Shown: positions 5,411 through 12,583, counted from the stretch's first letter. The stretch: 16,689 nt of DNA from Treponema sp. (GCA_031263265.1 JAISGE010000068.1:1-16689), one strand, 5' to 3'. The notes: generated from the sequence alone by a model not told the origin. A program made the numbers and translations.

Positions 5411-7377
5411 TACCGGCGATTACCCTGTTGGCTAAACTGATCGAGTGATGAGGACATTCGTTCCATGCGATTATAGGCTCCTTCCATCTGACCGTATTGA
5501 ATTTTGAGACTCGCTTCTTTGAGGGCAAGCTGCCGTTCCAAGGTCTCTACCCGCCGCTGTTCCTGGCTTATCTGGGAATCTATGGTTCCGGTTTTAAGGG
5601 CGATAATACCGCCGATTTCCACGAATGGTTTAGCCAAGGTTTCAAAGGTATAGGCAATCCCTGAATCCACAATGAGATCCCCATCGGTATCTGAACCAAA
5701 AAGCTGTGCAATAGCAGACAAATTGGTTTGTAATGCGGCATCCAAGGTCTTCTCATTGATTTCCAGGTATCCCCTGAGCCGGGCAGGATCATACCCGCTG
5801 CTACTTCCACTTCCCCGAACGTCCGTACCGATCCCTATTTGGGCTAATAAGGCAATATCTCGATTCGCCGCAGTAGGATAGGTTGCTGCAGCAGCCCTTT
5901 GGAGGCTGTTCTTAAACTGACCCAGGATGGAATCCCCTGCAAAGACCCCTAAACGCTTACGGAGATCCGCTTGTTCCTCTTCTGAGAGGTAGGAAAGTTC
6001 CTGGATAACCCGCTCGTCATTACGGGTGAGGACATTCAGATCCGCCATGAGGCGGTTATAGTTTCCTACCAAGGATATGATAGCATCTTTGACCGCTTCC
6101 TGGTCAGGTTCGACCTTTAGTTGGATAGGCTTATCCGATGGACTCCTAACCGTAATGGTAAGCCCTGGGATAAGATCATCGATCTTATTGGTAGGACGGA
6201 TAATCTCGATCCCCTCCATGGTAACCACTGCATCCTGGGCCACAGAAACGGGATTACGGGGTTGAATACCCTCTTTGACTTCAGGATCCGTGAACTGCAG
6301 ATTCCTGATAGAAACCTCTCGATGGGTATTTTGGTTAATGATTTCCAGAGAAACGATGGTTTTATCGATTTTATCTCCCGCCACATCAGCAAGTCGATAC
6401 TGATAGGCAGTGAAATCATTGGAATCCACAATAGGAGGAAGGGCGCTGTTCGTACCGTCTGAGTAGGTCAGATATAAAACACCCATATCATTTATCTGCG
6501 TCGCTGGTTCCAGAGGCGTCCATGAAGGTATCGTGGTAAAAGAACCGTTGTCCTCAGAACCTTGCTCAGTAAGCGCTTCAGGCGGGGGATCTGCTTGTTC
6601 CTCTGCGAGGGGTGTATCCTTTGGGGTATGTACCGTTGTGGCAAGCTCAAATTGCAGGATCCCATTTTGAACCGAGACATCTCCCAGGTTAAAGGGTACA
6701 AACGCCGTCCCTCCAGGCTCTACGGTGAGAACTTCTTCCCTCAATGACTTGGACGTCCCCTGGGCTTCTCCCAACATACCGGAATCCATCCCTAATGCTT
6801 CAGCTGCTTCTGAAAAAACCAAAGGACGGTCCACACCTGTTATCCGGGATTCAATGAGGAGCGATTTCTTCCCCGGTTGGATCGCAATAAGACTTGCTCC
6901 TAGCTTATCCCGTCCTCGCCGGTTCAAGAGTTCGATGAATTCCCGTAAAGACCCACCCCGAAAGGGGAATGATATGCTCTCATTTCCTATGGAAAAGGTA
7001 TAGGTTCCTTCACCTACGGTAAAGGAATCTTCTAATGGATCCGACAAGAAACGGTCTGCCTGAGCGATTTGTTTAATCGTAAAATTAAACTCCTGAGCCA
7101 CCGCTTCCCTTGTAGAAGTCCCGGAAAGAACCAATGGATCTGAAGAATTGACCATCCGCTCATTGAAAGGATTCTGGAAAGAATACAGAAACCGGGCGCT
7201 GTCCCTAAGGCTAGTCATACGCCGGCTGAGATCTTGCCAATAGGTCTTTTCAGTCTGTAGCTGCTCTACTTGCTTTTCAGAACGCTCCTTAGGGATGCGC
7301 TCAACCTTCATAAGACCTTCAACGATTTTTTCTGTATCAAACCGGCTTTTTATCCCCGGCACATAAATATCGGACAT
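5410..7377 (-). CDS. fliD: Flagellar hook-associated protein 2 (filament cap) FliD
   Basis: FliD caps the growing flagellar filament and helps flagellin subunits fold into place; in spirochaetes this occurs in the periplasmic space. At 655 residues it has the length expected for treponemal FliD. The N-terminal FliD domain (about residues 8-105) contains IKSRFDTEKIVEGLMKVERI and a coiled region. The C-terminal domain (about 400-645) includes GVFAGDSILGQFKNSLQ and LAQIGIGTDVRGSG, and ends in a long coiled coil. A Pro/Glu-rich low-complexity patch near residues 248-280 marks the variable exposed middle. AGGGA lies a few bases before the ATG. A sigma28-like promoter lies 19 bases upstream. It leads the run fliD, two unknowns, tsaE, tsaB. 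Confidence 0.95.
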   Translation of the reverse strand: MSDIYVPGIKSRFDTEKIVEGLMKVERIPKERSEKQVEQLQTEKTYWQDLSRRMTSLRDSARFLYSFQNPFNERMVNSSDPLVLSGTSTREAVAQEFNFTIKQIAQADRFLSDPLEDSFTVGEGTYTFSIGNESISFPFRGGSLREFIELLNRRGRDKLGASLIAIQPGKKSLLIESRITGVDRPLVFSEAAEALGMDSGMLGEAQGTSKSLREEVLTVEPGGTAFVPFNLGDVSVQNGILQFELATTVHTPKDTPLAEEQADPPPEALTEQGSEDNGSFTTIPSWTPLEPATQINDMGVLYLTYSDGTNSALPPIVDSNDFTAYQYRLADVAGDKIDKTIVSLEIINQNTHREVSIRNLQFTDPEVKEGIQPRNPVSVAQDAVVTMEGIEIIRPTNKIDDLIPGLTITVRSPSDKPIQLKVEPDQEAVKDAIISLVGNYNRLMADLNVLTRNDERVIQELSYLSEEEQADLRKRLGVFAGDSILGQFKNSLQRAAAATYPTAANRDIALLAQIGIGTDVRGSGSSSGYDPARLRGYLEINEKTLDAALQTNLSAIAQLFGSDTDGDLIVDSGIAYTFETLAKPFVEIGGIIALKTGTIDSQISQEQRRVETLERQLALKEASLKIQYGQMEGAYNRMERMSSSLDQFSQQGNRR

Positions 7378-7395
7378 ACTTCCCTATGTTCTTTC

Positions 7396-7422
7396 CTTAC
7401 GGCCTTTTTCCTTGGAACTTTG
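7396..7422 (-). promoter_or_regulatory. sigma28-like promoter for fliD
   Basis: On the minus strand CAAA (7419-7422), a 15-base spacer, then GCCGTAAG (7396-7403) resembles the sigma28 (FliA) consensus TAAA-N15-GCCGATAA, with 3 of 4 and about 5 of 8 matches and exact spacing. The -10 element ends 18 bases before the ATG, giving a leader of roughly 10-12 bases that contains only the ribosome site. Confidence 0.6.
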
Positions 7423-7740
7423 AAAACAATGAATGCCCTGCCCACAACTAATCAATTATTTCCTAAAGAATTTACATTGAGAAGATTTCATGGTATCAGC
7501 GCATTTCCCAACATTCAATTAGTCTGGGGAAAGCCTCTTTTTTCTGAAGGCGACACCCCTCTATTTATCGGTTTCAAGATATATTACCTTGACCGCAATT
7601 TCCTAGGATTGATAGCCAACTACGGGTATATCCATGAAATCCAGTTAATAAAACCCCGTTGATCGAAACCGCTTGGTAACTAAAATATACTATAAAACAT
7701 GTTTTTATAAAAGTATTCTTAGGAAATATAGGAAATAAAG
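7404..7740. other. Unassigned spacer between flaB terminator and fliD promoter
   Basis: About 340 bases with no supported gene. It holds a nested hairpin at 7526-7559 (GGGG/CCCC outer, GCCT/AGGC inner) and a 12-base palindrome AAAACATGTTTT at 7695-7706. A plus-strand frame from ATG 7431 to 7662 (77 codons) lacks a ribosome site. I see no tRNA, known riboswitch or terminator within it. Confidence 0.4.
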
Positions 7741-7784
7741 GATAGAAATAAAAAAAGACGGGGAAAAATACGATTCCCCGTCTT
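7741..7784 (-). terminator. Strong intrinsic terminator of the 277-residue flaB
   Basis: Perfect 10-base arms AAGACGGGGA (7755-7764) and TCCCCGTCTT (7775-7784) enclose a 10-base loop. On the minus strand the hairpin runs directly into TTTTTTTATTT. It lies 69 bases past the flaB stop and should separate flaB from fliD. Confidence 0.9.
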
Positions 7785-7852
7785 GGATTTCAAAAGGCGA
7801 CGTCCAGATGCCTCTCAATCCGCTTATCAAACCTTAAAAACTAAAACCCCAA

Positions 7853-8686
7853 TTAACCAAGGAGCTGCAACACCGACTGAGTCCGGGTATTAGCCTGGGC
7901 CAGCATAGCATTCCCCGCCTGAGACAGGATCTGGTTCTTGGTATAATTAACCATTTCCGATGCCATATTTGCATCCCGGATCCTGGACTCAGCAGATTGA
8001 AAATTCTCCGCCGCTACAGCAACACCCTTAGCTGCCTCTTCAAAGCGATTCTGATAGGCACCTAAATCAGCCCGCTGCTTAGAAAGCATGGTTAAGGCAT
8101 TATCCAGTGTACCGATTCCAGCATTCGCCTTTTCTGCATCGGTTATATCAATACCCGCTACCCCCAAAGATTCGGCAGTCATGGACTCAATATAGACCTG
8201 TTCGTTCTGATCCATATTGGCCCCAACCTGAAATTGAAGAACCCGATTTTCCCCAGACTCTCGTGCAAACGTCCCATCCAAAATATTCAACGTGTTGAAT
8301 TGCGCATGACTTGCAACCCGATTGATCTCATCCACCAACTGGGAAACTTCAACCTGAATCTGAGTACGATCCTCTTGCGTATAAATACCGTTGGCAGATT
8401 GTACCGACAACTCCCGCAGACGATGCAGAATATCCTGGGTCTCTTGGAGGTAGCCCTCAGCAGTCTGAATAAAGGATACTCCATTCTGAATGTTCCGTTC
8501 AGCCTGATTTAAACCCCGAATCTGACCCCGAAATTTTTCGGAAACTGCAAGCCCGGAAGCATCATCTGCAGCCTTATTAATCCGCTGACCTGAGCTCAAA
8601 TGCTCAATGTTCTTGGAAATTTCACCCTGAGTGATACCCAAATTACGATTGGCATACTGAGCACTCAGGTTATGATTAATTATCAT
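7853..8686 (-). CDS. flaB: Flagellar filament core protein FlaB (277 aa)
   Basis: One of two tandem FlaB-type flagellins forming the core of the periplasmic flagellum. The N-terminal D0/D1 region (MIINHNLSAQYANRNLGITQ through about residue 140) and the C-terminal region (from about residue 195, ending MLAQANTRTQSVLQLLG) are typical; the central exposed domains of enteric flagellins are absent, as in other FlaB proteins. The ATG at 8686 is chosen over the ATG at 8722 because AAGGAGGG precedes it and the flagellin N-terminus starts there. Compared with its neighbour, the variable centre is 9 residues shorter. It has its own sigma70-type promoter about 185 bases upstream, its own terminator, and a leader with two GGA-loop hairpins. 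Confidence 0.95.
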   Translation of the reverse strand: MIINHNLSAQYANRNLGITQGEISKNIEHLSSGQRINKAADDASGLAVSEKFRGQIRGLNQAERNIQNGVSFIQTAEGYLQETQDILHRLRELSVQSANGIYTQEDRTQIQVEVSQLVDEINRVASHAQFNTLNILDGTFARESGENRVLQFQVGANMDQNEQVYIESMTAESLGVAGIDITDAEKANAGIGTLDNALTMLSKQRADLGAYQNRFEEAAKGVAVAAENFQSAESRIRDANMASEMVNYTKNQILSQAGNAMLAQANTRTQSVLQLLG

Positions 8687-8688
8687 GT

Positions 8689-8703
8689 AACCCTCCTTGG
8701 GTT
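8689..8703 (-). promoter_or_regulatory. Hairpin presenting the flaB Shine-Dalgarno in its loop
   Basis: On the minus strand AACCC, loop AAGGA, GGGTT form a 5-base-pair hairpin ending two bases before the ATG. The GGA of the ribosome site is displayed in the loop, the classical form of a CsrA (RsmA) binding site that would block initiation. Confidence 0.6.
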
Positions 8704-8713
8704 TGATACCTCT

Positions 8714-8725
8714 GCTATCCATAGC
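8714..8725 (-). promoter_or_regulatory. Upstream GGA-loop hairpin in the flaB leader
   Basis: GCTATGGATAGC on the minus strand folds as GCT, hexaloop ATGGAT, AGC. The loop fits the ANGGAN pattern of CsrA sites and lies 10 bases upstream of the SD hairpin, a spacing suited to one CsrA dimer bridging both. Confidence 0.55.
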
Positions 8726-8876
8726 TGAGGCCGAACCGCACCATCAGAACTTCTAGAGCTCCATCTGAGCCACATATCCCAGAACCTCTGAAAACGGCAT
8801 GAATCAATTATCAGATAAGCAACCTCAATTCTATACCATCTAATAAACGATCCCTACTGTTGTACGCTTCTTTTCT

Positions 8877-8905
8877 AATATATATCCAAAGAGATTTTTT
8901 GTCAA
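8877..8905 (-). promoter_or_regulatory. sigma70-type promoter for the 277-residue flaB
   Basis: On the minus strand TTGACA (8900-8905), a 17-base spacer, then TATATT (8877-8882). The -35 box is a perfect match and the -10 box matches 5 of 6. The predicted leader is about 185 bases, unusually long for this window. Confidence 0.75.
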
Positions 8906-8967
8906 AGGGTATAAACCCAAAAATCATATCATTTTCGGAATTTTATCCAAAAAAATTAACATTTTCT

Positions 8968-9015
8968 CCTAAAATAATTAAGGGGATTCTGGTTGTTTGA
9001 CCAGAACCCCCTTAA
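8968..9015 (-). terminator. Intrinsic terminator of the 286-residue flaB
   Basis: Arms TTAAGGGG-A-TTCTGGT (8978-8993) and ACCAGAA-C-CCCCTTAA (9000-9015) pair with a single internal mismatch around a 6-base loop. On the minus strand TTATTTTA follows. It lies 28 bases beyond the flaB stop and upstream of the next flaB promoter. Confidence 0.88.
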
Positions 9016-9043
9016 ACGGTTCACTCGAGGTAAAGAGATAACT

Positions 9044-9904
9044 CTACTGAATAAGCTGCATTACCGACTGAGTTCGCTGATTTGCCTGGGCCAACATAGC
9101 TGTACCAGCCTGGGAAAGAATCTGGTCCTTGGTAAAGGAAACCATCTGCTTTGCCATATCAGTATCCCGAATCCGGGATTCCGAAGCCTGGAAGTTTTCT
9201 GCGCCAATATCAATACCACGAATGGCATGTTCAAGCCGATTCTGATAGGCACCTAAATCAGCCCGCTGCTTGCTGACCGTCTTAAGGGCTTCGTCCAAAG
9301 TCGCGATAGCTGAATTGGCCGCGTCCGCATCCGTAAGCTGGACAAAGCTCTGGTCTTCAGCATTCCGAATCCCCAAACCGCTGGCGCTCATATTCTCCAC
9401 GAACACTTGTTCCCGCTGATCGATATTAGCACCAATGTGGAACGACAATGCCTGACTGCCTCCGGTATCCCCGTTCTCCCGTGCAAACCTGCCCGTAAGC
9501 ATAAGTTGACCATTGAACTGGGCATGACTGGAAATACGATCGATTTCGTCCACCAGTTGGGAAACTTCAATCTGAATCTGAAGACGATCTTCTTCAGTGT
9601 AAATCCCGTTAGCAGACTGCACCGCCAATTCCCGCATCCGCTGAAGAATATCCTGGGTTTCCTGGAGATACCCCTCAGTAGTTTGGATAAAAGAAATGCC
9701 ATCAGCAGCATTGGCAGAAGCTCGATTTAAACCCCGAATCTGGCTCCGGAATTTTTCAGAAACCGCAAGCCCAGACGCATCATCTGCCGCCCGGTTAATC
9801 CGAAGTCCGGAAGTGAGCTTCTCCATGTTTTTAGTAACATTACCCTGGGTAACATTAAGCGACCTGTCGGCAAATTGAGCACTCAGGTTATGGTTGATGA
9901 TCAT
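9044..9904 (-). CDS. flaB: Flagellar filament core protein FlaB (286 aa)
   Basis: The upstream member of the tandem flagellin pair, 286 residues, the standard FlaB length. The N-terminus MIINHNLSAQFADRSLNVTQ, the GLRINRAADDASGLAVSEKF block and the C-terminus ending RTQSVMQLIQ are diagnostic of flagellin D0/D1 helices that pack in the filament core; export is by the flagellar type III apparatus, so no signal peptide is expected. ATG 9904 is chosen over an upstream in-frame ATG at 9937 because AAGGAGGA is correctly placed and the conserved N-terminus begins there. A near-consensus sigma28 promoter lies about 150 bases upstream and a strong terminator follows. The two copies differ mainly in the middle, so they are likely distinct core isoforms and not a recent duplication. 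Confidence 0.95.
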   Translation of the reverse strand: MIINHNLSAQFADRSLNVTQGNVTKNMEKLTSGLRINRAADDASGLAVSEKFRSQIRGLNRASANAADGISFIQTTEGYLQETQDILQRMRELAVQSANGIYTEEDRLQIQIEVSQLVDEIDRISSHAQFNGQLMLTGRFARENGDTGGSQALSFHIGANIDQREQVFVENMSASGLGIRNAEDQSFVQLTDADAANSAIATLDEALKTVSKQRADLGAYQNRLEHAIRGIDIGAENFQASESRIRDTDMAKQMVSFTKDQILSQAGTAMLAQANQRTQSVMQLIQ

Positions 9905-9919
9905 GTCATCCTCCTTGAC
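9905..9919 (-). promoter_or_regulatory. Hairpin enclosing the flaB Shine-Dalgarno
   Basis: On the minus strand GTCA, loop AGGAGGA, TGAC form a 4-base-pair hairpin directly abutting the ATG. The ribosome site is the loop. It is the counterpart of the SD hairpin at 8689-8703 although the stem bases differ. Confidence 0.55.
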
Positions 9920-9928
9920 AATTAATAA

Positions 9929-9940
9929 GGCATCCATGCC
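9929..9940 (-). promoter_or_regulatory. Upstream GGA-loop hairpin in the flaB leader
   Basis: GGCATGGATGCC on the minus strand folds as GGC, hexaloop ATGGAT, GCC; one A-T and one G-T pair can extend it. The loop is identical to that of the other flaB leader (8714-8725) while the stem is different, and it lies 9 bases upstream of the SD hairpin. Confidence 0.6.
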
Positions 9941-10053
9941 CTAAACTTTACTCAAACATCTTTGTTCTCAAACCGATAATACTATTAACGATTATTCGAA
10001 TTGAGAAAAAACAACGTTATAAACATCTTCTCATACCGTTGTTTATATTTAGA

Positions 10054-10080
10054 ATATCGACATTATTCATAAAAACTTTA
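10054..10080 (-). promoter_or_regulatory. sigma28-type promoter for the 286-residue flaB
   Basis: On the minus strand TAAA (10077-10080), a 15-base spacer, then GTCGATAT (10054-10061): 4 of 4 and 6 of 8 matches to TAAA-N15-GCCGATAA with exact spacing. The predicted leader is about 140 bases. Confidence 0.75.
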
Positions 10081-10238
10081 GCATTTTTTTTCGTATTGCT
10101 AGCTCGTATTTTCCCATCTTGAGAGAAACATCACTTGTAGAAAAGGTTATTTTCTATTACGGTAATGCATATAAAGGTCTCCATACTACAGGGCATACCA
10201 GAGGGGTACATTTTGGTAATCCAAGGACCAGCAAAGCT

Positions 10239-11102
10239 ATGATAGATTTACATACCCATTCAAGCGCCTCTGACGGTACTTTACACCCTGCACAGCTTAT
10301 TGAACAGGCCCGACAACAGGGCCTATCGGCGCTCGCGCTCACGGATCATGATACCATTGCCGGTCTCGAAGAGGCTAAACAGGAAGCCACGAAAAGCACC
10401 TTCCGGTTTATTCCGGGAGTCGAAATCGAGGTAACCTGGGAGCCTGGGGAATTTCATCTGTTGGGCCTGGGAATCTATCATCCTGGTTCGGCTTTTTTGG
10501 AAGCCCTTGCTGAATTAGCCCATCTGCGGGAAATGCGCAACCTAAAGATTATTGAACGAATGCAGGAATGGAACATTCAGGTTACCTATGAGGATATAGT
10601 TTCCTTATCCGGGGGCCATTCTGTAGGGCGGCCGCATTTTGCTTCGCTTCTGGTAAAGCGGGGTCTGGTTAAAAATCGAGAACAGGCTTTTTCTCAGTAT
10701 CTTGGAAGGGGAAGACCTTTCTATATCCCCAAGGAAGGGATGGACTTCCGCCGGGCAGTGCAGGCTATCAAAGAGGCCGGAGGAATTGCCGTATTAGCCC
10801 ATCCTATGTCTCTGTATGTTGCCTGGGGCCATCTCCCGACTCTGATAAAGGGGCTTAAGGATCAGGGACTGAACGGCATTGAAGCTTGGCACCCTACTGC
10901 CAAGGTCCGCTCTTGTAAGCGGCTTGAGGACCTGGGAAAATCCCTGGGACTCTGTATTACCGCGGGGAGTGATTTCCACGGTGAAACCCGGCCTGACAGG
11001 AAATTGGGCATCACCGCCGGGAATGTAAAAATCGACGAGGCGGTTTTAGCTGCCATACCGGCCTTACAGGAAGAGAACATACCAAGGGTTCATGGTATTT
11101 GA
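10239..11102 (+). CDS. PHP-domain metal-dependent phosphoesterase (RNase AM / YciV-like)
   Basis: A cytoplasmic metal-dependent phosphatase or 5'-3' nuclease of the TrpH/YciV family; characterised members hydrolyse 3',5'-bisphosphonucleotides or trim the 5' ends of small RNAs. All PHP motifs are present: IDLHTHSSASDGTL at residues 2-15, LTDHDT near 40, PGVEIE near 65, VLAHP near 188, and GSDFHG near 248. A frame extends upstream to TTG 10119, but the conserved fold starts at ATG 10239, giving 287 residues, which is the normal size. The ribosome site is weak (AAGGA about 13 bases away). The gene diverges from flaB. No clear promoter was found. The exact substrate cannot be assigned. Confidence 0.88.
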   Translation: MIDLHTHSSASDGTLHPAQLIEQARQQGLSALALTDHDTIAGLEEAKQEATKSTFRFIPGVEIEVTWEPGEFHLLGLGIYHPGSAFLEALAELAHLREMRNLKIIERMQEWNIQVTYEDIVSLSGGHSVGRPHFASLLVKRGLVKNREQAFSQYLGRGRPFYIPKEGMDFRRAVQAIKEAGGIAVLAHPMSLYVAWGHLPTLIKGLKDQGLNGIEAWHPTAKVRSCKRLEDLGKSLGLCITAGSDFHGETRPDRKLGITAGNVKIDEAVLAAIPALQEENIPRVHGI

Positions 11103-11108
11103 TCCAAA

Positions 11109-11131
11109 TTCAAAACTGAAGTTTAAAAGAA
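11109..11131. repeat. Partial copy of the palindromic repeat seen after groES
   Basis: TTCAAAACTGAAGTTT (11109-11124) is identical over 16 bases to part of the hairpin at 13194-13223, and the following bases match with a small deletion. It starts 7 bases after the stop of the PHP gene. The right arm is degenerate, so only a short AAAC-TGAA-GTTT stem remains. Confidence 0.5.
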
Positions 11132-11150
11132 CCTCATTATTATAGATTAT

Positions 11151-11172
11151 AGAAAAAAACTAGTTTTTTTCT
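11151..11172. terminator. AT-rich perfect palindrome before the thioesterase gene
   Basis: AGAAAAAAAC followed by TAGTTTTTTTCT is a perfect 22-base palindrome, followed by more T-rich sequence on the plus strand. With only weak pairs it is a poor hairpin, but the position between the PHP stop and the next ribosome site suits a transcription end or A/T-tract element. Confidence 0.35.
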
Positions 11173-11207
11173 CTGTTTTTTCTATATATTTAAAAAGGAG
11201 TATCTGT

Positions 11208-11651
11208 ATGTTTAGCACCATAGTAAGTCCCCGATTCGGCGATGTAGACGGATTGGGGCATATCAATAATACGGTTTTAGCAATCTGGTTTGAACTGGCA
11301 CGGAATCCTCTCTTTAAAATCTTTAATCCCACCTTGGATCTTTCTTTTGAACACTGGCCCCTCATCATGGCGCATACCGAGTATGATTTTATTGGGGAGC
11401 TTTTTTTACCGTACGATGTAGAGATTCGGACCTTCATCAACCATATCGGTACCAAGTCTTTTACGATATACCACGAAGCCTGGCAACAGGGCAGGCTCTG
11501 CGTTACGGGGAAAGCGGTAGTGGTTCACTATGATTTTACCAAAAAACAAAGCACTCCCCTTCCAGAAGCTAAGAAAATGCTCCTTGAGGAACACATCCTT
11601 AATCCTGAAGGGTCATGCCTTCACCGTTCATCAATTGGTCATGCTACATAA
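11208..11651 (+). CDS. Acyl-CoA thioesterase, 4HBT hotdog family (YbgC/FcbC-like)
   Basis: A cytoplasmic hotdog-fold thioesterase that hydrolyses acyl-CoA thioesters. The diagnostic N-terminal motif FGDVDGLGHINNTVLAIWFE (residues 10-29) contains the catalytic Asp and the DxxGHxNN pattern; TEYDFIGELFLPYDVEIRT and the final strand with VVVHYDF complete the fold. The length of 147 residues is normal. AAGGAGT is 8 bases before the ATG. The last 13 bases overlap the end of the convergent sigma-factor gene, and the C-terminal tail beyond about residue 125 is poorly conserved. The substrate is unknown; there are no lipid or Tol-Pal genes nearby to help. Confidence 0.9.
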   Translation: MFSTIVSPRFGDVDGLGHINNTVLAIWFELARNPLFKIFNPTLDLSFEHWPLIMAHTEYDFIGELFLPYDVEIRTFINHIGTKSFTIYHEAWQQGRLCVTGKAVVVHYDFTKKQSTPLPEAKKMLLEEHILNPEGSCLHRSSIGHAT

Positions 11652-12520
11652 CTTTCCAACAGTCGCTGACAAGATGGATGCTGCAGGCGTTTGAGCGCTT
11701 TCTTTTCAATCTGACGGATCCGCTCTTTGGTCAAATTAAAGTAATCACCTATTTCTTTTAAAGACATAGGCGCCTTATTCCCTAAACCAAAGCGAAACCG
11801 GATAATTTCCGCTTCTTTGGGGTTGAGGGTACGCAGTACGGTTTCGATGTCATCATGGAGTGCACTGGTTACTGCTTGTTCGTCCGGGGGGCAGCAATGC
11901 TCATCTTCAATAAAATCACCCAAGAGGGAAGAATCCTTATCCGCGTAGACCGGATTTTCAAGAGATATCAGTTCCCGGCTGATGTTGACCAGATCCTCCA
12001 CATGCGCGGCATCCATATCCAAGAGGCGGGCTATTTCGGTGATCTCCGTTTCTACACCGTGGCTGTCTTGAACCAACTTCCGTGCCTTTTCAATTTGAAC
12101 CAATTCATTGGCCCGGTTAAGCGGAAGCCGAATCATCCGGGATTTTTCACAGATCGCCTTGAGGATGGCCTGGCGGATCCACCACACCGCATAAGAAATG
12201 AAATGATACCCTTTATTAACATCGTATCGCTCAATGGCATTTAAGAGGCCTATGTTACCTTCACTGATAAGGTCTGACAGGGGGAGTCCTTGTCCCTGAT
12301 ATTTTTTGGCCACGTTGACTACGAATCGAAGGTTTGCACTTGCCAGCTTATCCTGGGCAACCTTACTACCCATGGCCGCGGCCCGGGCGATCTGATCTTC
12401 TTCTTCTTTGGTCAGCAAAGGAATCCGGTTAATTTCTTTTAAATACATGGAAAGAATATTTTCATCGGAATTAACATTTCCTACAGGACTATTCTTTTTC
12501 TTGGTCTTTACGCTTGTCAT
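11639..12520 (-). CDS. RNA polymerase sigma factor, sigma70 family group 2
   Basis: A sigma70-class factor of 293 residues lacking region 1.1, so an alternative (RpoS/SigA-paralogue-like) factor and not the housekeeping RpoD. Region 1.2 (SMYLKEINRIPLLTKEEE) starts near residue 24. Region 2 contains LRFVVNVAKKYQGQGLPLSD and ISYAVWWIRQAI, the core-binding and -10-reading helices. Region 4 contains the helix-turn-helix MSLKEIGDYFNLTKERIRQI near residues 250-269. ATG 12520 is chosen over the longer frame because AGGAGGT sits 7 bases upstream. A promoter lies at 12555-12583. Two adjacent cysteines (EHCCPP) in the region 3-4 linker are a curiosity. The regulon cannot be read from the sequence. Confidence 0.92.
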   Translation of the reverse strand: MTSVKTKKKNSPVGNVNSDENILSMYLKEINRIPLLTKEEEDQIARAAAMGSKVAQDKLASANLRFVVNVAKKYQGQGLPLSDLISEGNIGLLNAIERYDVNKGYHFISYAVWWIRQAILKAICEKSRMIRLPLNRANELVQIEKARKLVQDSHGVETEITEIARLLDMDAAHVEDLVNISRELISLENPVYADKDSSLLGDFIEDEHCCPPDEQAVTSALHDDIETVLRTLNPKEAEIIRFRFGLGNKAPMSLKEIGDYFNLTKERIRQIEKKALKRLQHPSCQRLLESYVA

Positions 12521-12554
12521 TGTTGTACCTCCTCGTAGCGTGAACATACATATA

Positions 12555-12583
12555 AATATGCAAAAACTATGCCAGGTTATCAA
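12555..12583 (-). promoter_or_regulatory. Probable promoter of the sigma-factor gene
   Basis: On the minus strand TTGATA (12578-12583), a 17-base spacer, then CATATT (12555-12560), with a TG just before the -10 box. Matches are 5 of 6 and 4 of 6. The leader would be about 30 bases. Confidence 0.5.

Noticed and set aside
7431..7662. Plus-strand 77-codon frame between fliD and flaB
   Set aside because: No ribosome site or convincing promoter, no recognisable motif, and it overlaps the sigma28-like promoter side of the spacer with its longer version running antisense through fliD.
8782..8810. Possible sigma28 element (TATC-N15-GCCGTTTT) before the 277-residue flaB
   Set aside because: Only 2 of 4 and 5 of 8 matches; the sigma70-type promoter at 8877-8905 is far better.
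9924..9950. Second sigma28-like element TAAA-N15-GCCTTATT before the 286-residue flaB
   Set aside because: The -10 part matches only GCC, and those bases are explained by the GGA-loop hairpin stem. A transcript from it would remove that hairpin.
10119..10238. N-terminal extension of the PHP gene from TTG 10119
   Set aside because: The 40 extra residues do not resemble the family, whose proteins begin at the IDLHTH motif.
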